Source: Desulfovibrio piger (GTDB taxonomy: Bacteria > Desulfobacterota > Desulfovibrionia > Desulfovibrionales > Desulfovibrionaceae). Taken from it: DNA of 64,000 nucleotides. A program made the position numbers and the translations under genes. The DNA lies in contig NZ_JABAFY010000002.1 of assembly GCF_012843875.1 (NCBI RefSeq), positions 1 to 64,000 on the forward strand, in the 5' to 3' direction. The notes beneath the pieces were generated by a model. The model was not told the DNA's origin, did no database searches, and saw only the letters and a list, made by a program, of their open reading frames with translations. Shown here piece by piece: positions 16,002 to 24,202 of this stretch (position 1 is its first letter; every line of letters starts with the position of its first letter).

Positions 16002-18020
16002 ATGCGTACCTTGCTGACTTCGGCCCTGTGCGCCGCCCTGCTGTCCTGCGGCCCCGGCGTTGCCTGGGCGGCTCCTGCCCCAGATGCCGCGGACATGAGC
16101 AAACCGGCCACGGAGCACACACGCGCCGCCCACGCGGCCATGAGCAAAGAAGTGGACTTTGCCGACCGGCAGGATTTTCAGGATGCCCAGCGCGGCTTTC
16201 TGGCTCCCCTGCCGGACAGGGGCCGCATCCTCGAAGCCAACGGCCGCGAGACCTGGAACCTGGCCCCCTATGATTTTCTGGCCCCGGCCATGAGCCGCGA
16301 TTTTCCGCCGTCGGTCATCATGCCCACCCAGGCGCCGGATACGGTCAATCCTTCCCTGTGGCGGCAAAGCCAGCTGGTGCTGCGCGACGGCCTCTACAAG
16401 GTCGTGGACCGCCTCTACCAGATCCGCAATGCCGACCTTTCCAACATGACCATCATCGAGGGCGACAGCGGCATCATCGTGGTCGATCCGCTTATCTCCG
16501 CCGAGAACGCCGCGGCGGCCCTCAAGCTCTATTACGCCCACCGGCCGCACAAGCCGGTGGTGGCCGTCATCTATTCCCACAGCCATGTGGACCATTACGG
16601 CGGCGTGCACGGCGTGGTAGATGAAAAGGACGTGGCCGCCGGCAAGGTGCGGATCATCGCGCCCGGGGGCTTCATGGAAGCGGCCGTGGCCGAGAACGTG
16701 CTGGCCGGCAATGCCATGAGCCGCCGGGCCCAGTACATGTACGGCTCCCTGCTGCCGCCCTCGCCGCGCGGGCATGTGGGCGCCGGGCTGGGGCTGGCCA
16801 CCTCCCGCGGCACGTCGGGCCTGCTGGAGCCCACCCACCTCATCGAAAAGGATGGCGAGACCCTGCAGCTGGACGGCCTGACCTTCATCTTCCAGTTGGC
16901 ACCCAACACCGAGGCCCCGGCGGAGATGCACTGGTACATCCCTGAGCTCAAGGCCCTGACCGCCGCCGAGAACTGCACCCACACCATGCACAACCTCTAC
17001 ACCCTGCGCGGGGCCAAGGCGCGCGATCCCCTGTGCTGGAGCCGTGCCCTGGACGAGAGCCTGCAGCGCTGGGGCGGCGAGGCGGAGGTCCTGTACGGCA
17101 TGCACCACTGGCCCGTCTGGGGAGCGGAACGGGTGCGTACCGAGCTGGGCCTGATGCGGGACCTGTACCGCTACATCAATGACCAGACCCTGCATCTGGC
17201 CAATAAAGGCCAGACCATGCTGGAGATCGCGGAGACCCTGCGTCTGCCTCCCGAACTGCAGCGGGTCTTCAGCCTGCGCGGCTATTACGGCAGCCTCAAC
17301 CACAATGCCAAGGCCGTGTACAACTATTATCTGGGCTGGTTCGACGGCAACCCCGCGCACCTGCACATGCTGGCCCCGGTGGAGGCCGCCCGCAAATATG
17401 TGGAATACATGGGCGGTGCCGATGCCGTCCTGAAGCGGGCCCGCAAGGACTTTGAGGCCGGTCAGTACCGCTGGGTGGCCCAGGTGCTCGACCACGTGAT
17501 CTTTGCCGAGCCGGACAACAAGGCCGCCCGCGAGCTGGCCGCCGATGCCCTGGAACAGCTGGGCTATCAGGCCGAGAGCGCCCCCTGGCGCAACTTTTAC
17601 CTGAGCGGCGCCCGCGACCTGCGGGGCCTGCCGCCCGCCGTGCCCGCCAATGCCGCCAGCCCCGTCAACACGCAGGCCAGGGCCATGCCCGCGGCCCTGT
17701 ACTTCGACTATCTGGGCGTGCGTCTGGATGGAATCCGGGCCCAGGGCAAGACGCTGGATCTGCTCATCCGCCTGACAGACACGCAGGAAGGCTGGGAACT
17801 GCATCTGGCCAACAGCGTGCTCACGGCGCACAGGGCGGATCGTGACCGTCGTGCCCCCCTGCTCACCTGCACCCGCCTTCAGATGATGGCCCTGTTCGAA
17901 GGCCGCCTGACGCCTGAACAGGCCGTGCAGCAGGGCCTGCTCCAGAACGCCGCACCGGTGAAGGAACTGCTCTCCCTGCTGGACAGCTTCCGTCCCGATT
18001 TTCAGCTGGTGCTGCCGTAA
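16002..18020 (+). CDS. Exported alkylsulfatase (SdsA1/YjcS-type metallo-beta-lactamase)
   Basis: A 672-residue precursor that cleaves linear alkyl sulfates to alcohol and sulfate. An N-terminal signal peptide (residues 1-24, ending AWA before APAP) predicts periplasmic export. The zinc-binding motif HSHVDHYGG (H193, H195, D197, H198) lies in the N-terminal metallo-beta-lactamase domain, followed by the family's NTEAPAEMHWYIPE stretch. The central helical dimerisation domain (YYGSLNHNAKAVYNYYLGW) and C-terminal SCP2-like domain complete the usual architecture and length. GGAGGG at 15991-15996 supports the start; a longer frame from 15870 is not used. An LLSC lipobox-like run in the signal is a poor match. 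In a sulfate reducer the product sulfate could feed respiration. Confidence 0.92.
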   Translation: MRTLLTSALCAALLSCGPGVAWAAPAPDAADMSKPATEHTRAAHAAMSKEVDFADRQDFQDAQRGFLAPLPDRGRILEANGRETWNLAPYDFLAPAMSRDFPPSVIMPTQAPDTVNPSLWRQSQLVLRDGLYKVVDRLYQIRNADLSNMTIIEGDSGIIVVDPLISAENAAAALKLYYAHRPHKPVVAVIYSHSHVDHYGGVHGVVDEKDVAAGKVRIIAPGGFMEAAVAENVLAGNAMSRRAQYMYGSLLPPSPRGHVGAGLGLATSRGTSGLLEPTHLIEKDGETLQLDGLTFIFQLAPNTEAPAEMHWYIPELKALTAAENCTHTMHNLYTLRGAKARDPLCWSRALDESLQRWGGEAEVLYGMHHWPVWGAERVRTELGLMRDLYRYINDQTLHLANKGQTMLEIAETLRLPPELQRVFSLRGYYGSLNHNAKAVYNYYLGWFDGNPAHLHMLAPVEAARKYVEYMGGADAVLKRARKDFEAGQYRWVAQVLDHVIFAEPDNKAARELAADALEQLGYQAESAPWRNFYLSGARDLRGLPPAVPANAASPVNTQARAMPAALYFDYLGVRLDGIRAQGKTLDLLIRLTDTQEGWELHLANSVLTAHRADRDRRAPLLTCTRLQMMALFEGRLTPEQAVQQGLLQNAAPVKELLSLLDSFRPDFQLVLP

Positions 18021-18043
18021 ACCATCCCTGCTGACGCAAAACG

Positions 18044-18077
18044 GGAGGACGGCCACAGCGGTCGTCCTCCTTTTTTT
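18044..18077 (+). terminator. Rho-independent terminator after alkylsulfatase
   Basis: Stem GGAGGACG (18044-18051) with CGTCCTCC (18063-18070) followed by seven Ts. Confidence 0.92.
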
Positions 18078-18132
18078 CTGCGCGTGGAACGGCCACAGGG
18101 AACGTCACGGGAGCTGCCGGGCCCTCAGGGCA

Positions 18133-19497
18133 TCAGACACGTCCCATGAAGAGAAAGAGCGTATGCAGGACGCTCAGCGAACAGAGCAGTGCCTGCTCCA
18201 CCCACGCCCCGCCCTGTCCGCAGCAACGGATCTCCAGGGCCCTATGACGGCAGACGGACATGCAGTCCCGGCACAGGGTGCAGCGCCAGTCCGGGCCGGC
18301 GACCCTGCCGTCCCCGTCCAGGCGCAGGGCGCCGTATCGACAGACCCGCGCACAGGCCCCGCATCCCGTGCAGTGCCCGTTCCGGCGCAGACGCCACGGG
18401 GAGAGATGCGCCAGCAGGTTGGCCGTCATCCCCAGTGGGCAGATGCCGCAACAATACACCGGGATGCCCAGCTTCCGGCTCAGCCAGAGGGCACAGGGCA
18501 ACAGGGCCAGCCCCAGCGCCAGCGCAAGGACCAGGGCCCAGGGCCACGGCAGCCCGGCAAGGCGCAGCCCCAAAGGCAGGAGCAGGCTCACGGCCAGCAG
18601 GCCCCAGCGCATCTTGCGCCAGAACGCGGGCACGCCCCGGCCGCTACGGGGCCCGGCATCCGCCGCCCGGGCATCCCAGACGCCCAGATAGCACAAATGG
18701 CTGCACCAGGCACTGCCCGCCAGCAGCAGCGAGACCGCGAACAGGCCGGGCATGAAGAGCGAGCCCCCGCCCCGGTACAGCGGACCGGACAGGATGAGTC
18801 CCGGCACGGGCAGGTGCGGCACGCCCTGCAAAAGGAACAGGCTGTGCAGGAAAAGCCCCGCCAGCAGCTGCCCGAAAAACACGCAGGAAAACAGCAGCCA
18901 GATGCGCCGCCGCCATACGGGGGCCCGACGCCTGTCCGCAAGCCAGCCATAGACGAGGCCCGCCCACAAACCGGCCAGCAGGGCCTGCACCGCTCCCCAG
19001 CCCGGTACGAGCCGGTGCAGCAGCAAAAGATCAGGCCGCAGCCCGTCCAGCAGCAACAGCAGGGCCGAGACCAGCAGACAGGCGAGCGCCTGGGCACGGG
19101 GACCGGAGACCTCGTCCCTGCGGCAGGCGCGACTGCGCCGGGCTGCGGCCGCCAGCAGGGTAAGCGCGGCCACCGCACCCAGTATGCAGACCATCCTCAG
19201 CCAGTCCTGGCCCAGTTGCAGACGCCAGCGGGCCAGGGCCAGCGTTGTCATGCCCCACTCCGCGGCCAGCCCCAGCAAAAAGACCGCGGCACTGCGCCGC
19301 AGCCAGGCCACCGGCCGCCAGAGCAGCCCGGCCCAGACCAGACAAACACAAGCAAGGCCATGCTGCCCGCTGCGAAAAAAATGGGCTGCCCCCAGCACAA
19401 AGGCCAGCGAGGCCCCCGCCAGAGCCGTGCGGCCTTTCCATCTCCCCGGCTGGGGACACGCCCGGGGCGTGGCCTCCATCTGCATGCTGCCGTCCAT
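18133..19497 (-). CDS. Membrane polyferredoxin (NapH/NosR-like 4Fe-4S protein)
   Basis: A 454-residue integral membrane protein with roughly nine to ten hydrophobic segments, then a cytoplasmic tail carrying two complete 4Fe-4S motifs: CTGCGACARVC and CTLCRDCMSVC. Two further cysteine pairs sit at membrane ends (SAWCSHLCYLG and YCCGICPLG), as in NapH/NosR-type electron carriers, where a C-x3-C-P motif is conserved. It probably passes electrons between the quinone pool and a soluble or periplasmic partner. No partner gene adjoins it, so the donor and acceptor are unknown. AGGAGG about six bases upstream supports the start. It is convergent with the alkylsulfatase. Confidence 0.82.
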   Translation of the reverse strand: MDGSMQMEATPRACPQPGRWKGRTALAGASLAFVLGAAHFFRSGQHGLACVCLVWAGLLWRPVAWLRRSAAVFLLGLAAEWGMTTLALARWRLQLGQDWLRMVCILGAVAALTLLAAAARRSRACRRDEVSGPRAQALACLLVSALLLLLDGLRPDLLLLHRLVPGWGAVQALLAGLWAGLVYGWLADRRRAPVWRRRIWLLFSCVFFGQLLAGLFLHSLFLLQGVPHLPVPGLILSGPLYRGGGSLFMPGLFAVSLLLAGSAWCSHLCYLGVWDARAADAGPRSGRGVPAFWRKMRWGLLAVSLLLPLGLRLAGLPWPWALVLALALGLALLPCALWLSRKLGIPVYCCGICPLGMTANLLAHLSPWRLRRNGHCTGCGACARVCRYGALRLDGDGRVAGPDWRCTLCRDCMSVCRHRALEIRCCGQGGAWVEQALLCSLSVLHTLFLFMGRV

Positions 19498-19833
19498 CCT
19501 GCCCTCCTGCCTGTTTGGCCGCCTTCCACGAGGACGGCCTGCCTGTTGTCCCCCGCTGTCACGTCCCCAATGGCCGCATCAGCGTGAGCAGGCCAATCTT
19601 GCCACAGCGCCCGCCTCCGGGCTGTGCCCGCAGCCACACGAACGCGTACGATCTGCTTTTCAGAAAAAATATGTGGGTGACGGGATGATGACAAAATCCC
19701 TCGCACAGCTGCGGGCGGCATGCTCCATTCCGCAAAATGGAACGGTGGTCTGGTATCTCCATTCGAAATGGGGAAGGACATGCTCTCCCGCAGGCCTTTC
19801 CCCACCATCTGTGAGCTGAAAAAAGGAGGTTCC
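19498..19833. promoter_or_regulatory. Divergent intergenic region with paired operator-like inverted repeats
   Basis: No gene was seen. Two similar inverted repeats share the half-sites CCATT and AATGG: one at 19725-19740 (6-bp gap) and one at 19759-19771 (3-bp gap). Their centres lie about 32 bp apart, close to three helical turns. They sit 60-110 bp before the ADP-ribosylglycohydrolase start, which has a strong ribosome site (AAAGGAGGT, 19822-19830). The region also contains the polyferredoxin promoter on the other strand. Confidence 0.4.
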
Positions 19834-20850
19834 ATGCCCAGCCATACCGATCCCCTGTTCGACCGTGCCGCCGGTTGTCTCATGGGCCAGATCGCCGGGG
19901 ATTCCCTGGGCGGTCTGGTGGAGTTCTGTTCCCCGGCCACCATCCGCGAACGCTATCCCGACGGCCCCCGCCTGCTGGAAGACGGCGGCACCTGGAACAT
20001 CCTGGCCGGGCAACCCACGGACGACTCGGAAATGGCCCTCATGCTGGCTCGTCTGCTGGCCGAAGCCGTGGAATATGATGCCGAAGAAGCCCGCCGCCGT
20101 TATCTTTTCTGGCTGGAGAGCGGCCCCTTCGACATGGGCCGGACCATCGCCCTGGGCCTGCGCGGGCATCCCGACCCGGACAGCCAGGCCAACGGCGCTC
20201 TCATGCGTGTGAGCCCGCTGGGCATCTTCGGCGCCACCCGCCACTGGCACGACGTGGCACGCTGGGCGCAGCAGGATGCGGCCCTGACCCATGCCCACCC
20301 GGTCTGCCAGCAGGCCAATGCCCTGTATGCCTGCCTCATCGCGCAGGCCATCCGCAGCGGCGATTCTCCCCAGGACCTGTACGCCTGGCTGCTCAGGCTT
20401 GCCCGGCGGCAGCGGCTTGAGCCCTGCCTGTACGAGATCCTGGAGCTGGCGCCGCACGAAGCGCCTGCGGATTATGTACACAAAATGGGCTGGGCCCGCA
20501 TCGCCCTGCACAATGCCCTGTGGCAGCTGCTGCACGCGCCCACGCTGGAGGAAGGCGTGGTGGATACCGTGCGGCGCGGCGGTGATACGGACACCAACGC
20601 CGCCATCTGCGGGGCCCTGCTGGGGGCCGTGTACGGTCTGGAGGCCATCCCGGCGCAATGGCGACAAGCCATCCTTGCCTGCCGCCCGCAGGCCGGACGA
20701 CCGGGCGTGCACCACCCCCGCCCTGACTGCTTCTGGCCCGTCGATGTGCCGGACCTTGTCCCCCGCCTGCTGGAAGACCGCCGCGATTTCCGCTGGGAAC
20801 GCTTCTGCTCCACGGAAGACGACCTGCCCACGCTCATCCGCAAGTCCTGA
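19834..20850 (+). CDS. ADP-ribosylglycohydrolase family protein
   Basis: A 338-residue member of the DraG/ADP-ribosylglycohydrolase superfamily. The binuclear metal-binding residues are in the expected places: GDSLGGLVEF near the N-terminus, TDDSEMALMLA at about residue 63, and GGDTDTNAAICGALLGAVYG near 250. Members remove ADP-ribose from proteins or hydrolyse related nucleotides; in nitrogen fixers DraG reactivates dinitrogenase reductase, but no nif or draT gene is in this window, so the substrate here is unknown. Excellent ribosome site. Two short GC-rich hairpins follow the stop, neither with a clear T-run. Confidence 0.88.
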   Translation: MPSHTDPLFDRAAGCLMGQIAGDSLGGLVEFCSPATIRERYPDGPRLLEDGGTWNILAGQPTDDSEMALMLARLLAEAVEYDAEEARRRYLFWLESGPFDMGRTIALGLRGHPDPDSQANGALMRVSPLGIFGATRHWHDVARWAQQDAALTHAHPVCQQANALYACLIAQAIRSGDSPQDLYAWLLRLARRQRLEPCLYEILELAPHEAPADYVHKMGWARIALHNALWQLLHAPTLEEGVVDTVRRGGDTDTNAAICGALLGAVYGLEAIPAQWRQAILACRPQAGRPGVHHPRPDCFWPVDVPDLVPRLLEDRRDFRWERFCSTEDDLPTLIRKS

Positions 20851-20975
20851 TGCCGCGGGACGGCCCGTCCCATGAAGCCCGGCCGGACAGGCCGGGCGGG
20901 AACGCTTTACACACTGCCCAAAGCCCGCCATAGTGGACGGATATGACGGCTGCATGTCCGCACAAGGAGGGGCTT

Positions 20976-22031
20976 ATGGCTGAAACCATGCATGCACTGG
21001 TCTATCACGGTACCAACGACCTGCGGCTGGAGGAACGTCCCCTGCCGCAGATACAGGATCCGCGCGACGCCATCGTCAAAGTGGAACTTTCCAGCATCTG
21101 CGCCAGTGACCTGCATATCCGCAACGGCGCGGTACCGCGTGCCCTGCCCGGCACGGTGCTGGGGCACGAATTCGTGGGCGAAGTGGTGGCAACGGGCAGC
21201 GAGGTGCGCAAAGTGCGCCCCGGCCAGCGTGTGGCCGCCAATGTGGAAACGTTTTGCGGTACCTGCTGGTTCTGCCGCCAGGGCTACGTCAACAACTGCC
21301 GTCACGGCGGCTGGGAGCTGGGCTGCCGCATCGACGGCTGCCAGACCGAGTATGTGCGCGTGCCTTTTGCGGACAACGGCCTCGACCCCATCCCCGATTC
21401 CCTGTCCTATCAGGACGTGCTGCTGGTGGGCGACGTGCTGGCCAGCGGTTACTTTGGTACGGAACTGGCCGCTATCCGCCCCGGCGACAGCGTGGCCGTG
21501 CTGGGGGCCGGACCTGTGGGCCTGTGCGCCATGCAGTGCGCACGCCTGTTCGGCCCCGCGCAGGTCATCGCCGTGGATATCCTGCCCAGCCGCCTGCAGC
21601 TGGCGCAGGAACGCGGTTATGCCGATTTGACCATCGACGCCGCCGCGGATGACGTGGAAGCGCGCATCCTCGACGCCACCGGCGGTCTGGGCGCCGATGC
21701 GGTCATCGAATGCGCGGGCGGGCACGATACCTTCCAGACCGCCTGGAAAGTGGCCCGCCCCAATGCCACCGTGGCTGTGGTGGCCATGTATGAAGAAGCG
21801 CAGAACCTGCCCCTGCACCTGATGTACGGCAAGAACCTGACCTTCCGTACCGGCGGTGTGGACGCCACCCACAGCGCGGAGCTGATCCGCCTTATCGAGC
21901 GCGGCCGCATCGACACCAACCCGCTCATCACCCACAGCCTGCCCCTGAACAAGATCCTGGAGGGCTACCGTATCTTCGAACAGCGACAGGACGACTGCAT
22001 CAAGTGCGCCATCACGCCCTGGAAGCGCTGA
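20976..22031 (+). CDS. Zinc-dependent alcohol dehydrogenase family protein
   Basis: A 351-residue medium-chain dehydrogenase. Catalytic zinc ligands are C42, H64 and E65 (GHEFVGEV); the structural zinc site is complete (C94, C97, C100, C108). The Rossmann motif reads VLGAGPVGL. The substrate cannot be told from sequence; the family covers alcohols, polyols and threonine. AAGGAGG sits just before the ATG at 20976; a frame from 20943 is not needed. A strong terminator follows. It lies 125 bp after the ADP-ribosylglycohydrolase in the same direction. Confidence 0.9.
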   Translation: MAETMHALVYHGTNDLRLEERPLPQIQDPRDAIVKVELSSICASDLHIRNGAVPRALPGTVLGHEFVGEVVATGSEVRKVRPGQRVAANVETFCGTCWFCRQGYVNNCRHGGWELGCRIDGCQTEYVRVPFADNGLDPIPDSLSYQDVLLVGDVLASGYFGTELAAIRPGDSVAVLGAGPVGLCAMQCARLFGPAQVIAVDILPSRLQLAQERGYADLTIDAAADDVEARILDATGGLGADAVIECAGGHDTFQTAWKVARPNATVAVVAMYEEAQNLPLHLMYGKNLTFRTGGVDATHSAELIRLIERGRIDTNPLITHSLPLNKILEGYRIFEQRQDDCIKCAITPWKR

Positions 22032-22052
22032 TCGCATCCGACTTCCGTACCC

Positions 22053-22076
22053 AAGGGCCCTGCGGGGCCCTTTTTT
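22053..22076 (+). terminator. Rho-independent terminator after the alcohol dehydrogenase
   Basis: Stem AAGGGCCC (22053-22060) with GGGCCCTT (22065-22072), 4-nt loop, T-run of six. Confidence 0.93.
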
Positions 22077-22251
22077 ATGGACCCCGGCTGCTTAGCTCCC
22101 CTTTCCGCCTTCCGGTCCGGGGCCGGAGAGTATCGCCTTTCCGCCGAAAAACGGAAAATGGACTTGCCTCGGGACAGCACTTCTGTCTACACTGTCTATA
22201 TTCGGGAGGCGGCTCCCTGCCGTTCCCGTCAGACCGTAACCGGAGTTGCGT

Positions 22252-22371
22252 ATGGAACTGTTTTCCGTTCTGGGGCTGGCGGACGCCCCGGTGCTGCTGG
22301 CGGTGCTTTCGCTGCTGGCCGCGCTGGTGCTTTCCCTCTTCAGCCTGATCCGTCAGGGAAGGGGGCGCTAG
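22252..22371 (+). CDS. 39-residue single-span membrane microprotein preceding the symporter
   Basis: A short gene: ATG at 22252 with CGGAG seven bases upstream, 39 codons, and a TAG whose final G is followed at once by the ATG of the symporter. The product is mostly Leu, Val and Ala with one hydrophobic span (about residues 12-33) and a basic end (IRQGRGR), predicting a cytoplasmic C-terminus. Small membrane proteins upstream of sodium:solute symporters are known (DUF3311 with MctP, YhdT with PanF), but this one is shorter and I cannot assign it to a family. Its position implies translational coupling and perhaps a subunit role. Confidence 0.65.
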   Translation: MELFSVLGLADAPVLLAVLSLLAALVLSLFSLIRQGRGR

Positions 22372-23826
22372 ATGCTGGCCGATGTCCTCATCTGGGGCGG
22401 CTACATCGCCCTGTTCATCTGGCTGTCCCGCAAGGGCAGCGGGCATGATGTCATGGTTTCGGGCCGCGTGGGTTTCGGCATCCAGGCCTTTGCCTATGTG
22501 GCTACCTATATCTCCGCCGTGGCCCTGGTGGGCTTTGGCGGTCTGGCCTATGCCTACGGCATGCAGATGCTGCTGGTGGCCGCCGGTAACGTCTGGCTGG
22601 GGACCTGGATCGTCTATCGTTATCTGGCCTGGCCCACCCGCCTGTGCCAACGCAACCTGCAGGCCCGCACCCCGGTGCAGCTGCTGGCCAACGGCCACCG
22701 CAGCCCCCTGCTGGGCCGCTGTCTGGCCCTGATCTTCGCCGTGTTCCTGGGCGTCTATGCCTCGGCCGTCATCAAGGGGGCGGCCCTGCTCCTGGCCCAG
22801 ATCATGCCCGTGCCCGTCTGGCTGCTGGTCTGGATCGTGGCCCTGCTGGTGGCGGCGGCCATCTATATGGGCGGCCTGCGCGGCGTGCTCTATACCGAAG
22901 CCATGCAGGGCTTCGTCATGCTGGTGGGCATCTGTATGCTCACCGTGGCCGTGTTCGACAAGGTGGGCGGCCCGGTGGAAGGCATGGCCCGGCTGGCGGA
23001 ACTGGCGCCCACCGCCACGGCCAATACCGGCTTCGTCTCGCTGGCCGACGGCGGACAGGGCTGGTTCATCATCTCGCTGGTCATCGTCACGTCCGTGGCG
23101 GTCTGGGCGCAGCCCCAGATGATCCAGCGCCATTTTGCCCTCAACTCCGCCCGGCAGGTCAACCGCATCACGCCGCTGGCCATGCTGGTGCTGACCGTGC
23201 TGGTGGGCGGCGCCTACTATGTGGCCAGCCTGGCCCGCCTGTTCATGCCCGAAGTGGCCTCGCCCGATGACGTCATGCCCGCCCTGGTCAAGATGCTGCT
23301 GCCCGACATCGGCCTGCAGCTCTTCGTGCTGGCCATCGTCTCGGCTTCCCTGTCCACGGCCACGGCCATCTTCCACATCGCCGTGGCGGCCATCGCCGAA
23401 GACCTGCCGGGCCGCAAGACCTCGCGCGGCATGTGGTTCGCGGGCATCGTCTTCTGTGTGCTGCTCAGCGGCGGCTGTGCCCAGATCAAGGGACAGATCA
23501 TCGCCATGCTCTGCACCACCAGCTGGAGCATCGTCGGCTCCACGGTACTGGTGGCCTATGTGGCCCTGGTGCGCTTCGGCAAGCGCAGCAGCCTGGCCGC
23601 CTGGTGCAGCTGCGCTGCGGGCTTCGTGAGCTGCATGCTCTGGTACCTCATGACGCACCCGCAGTTCGCCATCCTGCCCATGCCCTGGCCTTCGCTGGCC
23701 GCGCTGCCGCCCTTCTTCGTGGGCTTTGCCTTCTCGCTGGCCGGCTGGGGGCTCGGTTGGGCCCTGGACGGCGAAGGCCGCCGGAATTCCTCGTTCTGGC
23801 CCGCGGGCATGAAGCCCGGGATGTAG
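22372..23826 (+). CDS. Sodium:solute symporter family (SSS) transporter
   Basis: A 484-residue membrane protein with about thirteen hydrophobic segments. Family features include SGRVGFGIQAFAYVATYISA at the first conserved helix and YMGGLRGVLYTEAMQGFVML in the middle, the SSS signature region. Such proteins import organic acids, amino acids or vitamins with sodium. The substrate cannot be told from sequence; the pattern is nearest to the PanF/MctP monocarboxylate-type branch by eye. Translation is probably coupled to the preceding microprotein, since stop and start are contiguous (TAGATG). Confidence 0.88.
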   Translation: MLADVLIWGGYIALFIWLSRKGSGHDVMVSGRVGFGIQAFAYVATYISAVALVGFGGLAYAYGMQMLLVAAGNVWLGTWIVYRYLAWPTRLCQRNLQARTPVQLLANGHRSPLLGRCLALIFAVFLGVYASAVIKGAALLLAQIMPVPVWLLVWIVALLVAAAIYMGGLRGVLYTEAMQGFVMLVGICMLTVAVFDKVGGPVEGMARLAELAPTATANTGFVSLADGGQGWFIISLVIVTSVAVWAQPQMIQRHFALNSARQVNRITPLAMLVLTVLVGGAYYVASLARLFMPEVASPDDVMPALVKMLLPDIGLQLFVLAIVSASLSTATAIFHIAVAAIAEDLPGRKTSRGMWFAGIVFCVLLSGGCAQIKGQIIAMLCTTSWSIVGSTVLVAYVALVRFGKRSSLAAWCSCAAGFVSCMLWYLMTHPQFAILPMPWPSLAALPPFFVGFAFSLAGWGLGWALDGEGRRNSSFWPAGMKPGM

Positions 23827-24202
23827 CTTTTTGAAACACGGGGGAGGGCCCACGGCGTCCGCTGAAGCGGGCCTTTGGCAAGAAGTCGCCGGAACGGATA
23901 TGACGGGGGCGGGCAAGCCTCCTGCCGGACAGGCACCAGCAAGAATCTTTTCCGGGATCGCCTCCCAAAAGGCATGGGGTACGGACAGCCCCTTAAAAAA
24001 ACGCCCATAAAAGGCAGGCCCTCCGCATGATGGCCTGCCCCTGAAAACACAAAAAAGACCGGTGGCCCGCAGCATGGGCGCCGGTCTTTTTATATCTGTC
24101 ACGATCCGTGATGATCGTCTCTGCGGTCGTCGTATCCCTTCCGGGAGAGCGGGCAAAAAAATGACTGTCTCCTGCCGGCCGTCAGCCTTGCGCGTCGCCG
24201 CC
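23827..24202. other. Convergent intergenic region with hairpins
   Basis: No gene was seen. A GGGCC-type hairpin with a short T-run lies near 23849-23876 and may end the symporter transcript. A perfect 8-bp stem (GGCAGGCC / GGCCTGCC) lies at about 24013-24040 without a T-run. The strong bidirectional terminator at 24052-24091 is listed separately. Confidence 0.45.
24052..24091. terminator. Bidirectional terminator between symporter and glycosyltransferase
   Basis: AAAAAGACCGG (24052-24062) pairs with CCGGTCTTTTT (24081-24091), giving T-runs on both strands between convergent genes. Confidence 0.88.

Noticed and set aside
16002-16060. Lipoprotein signal in the alkylsulfatase
   Set aside because: LLSC has Leu at -2, a poor lipobox, and a good signal peptidase I site (AWA before APAP) follows.
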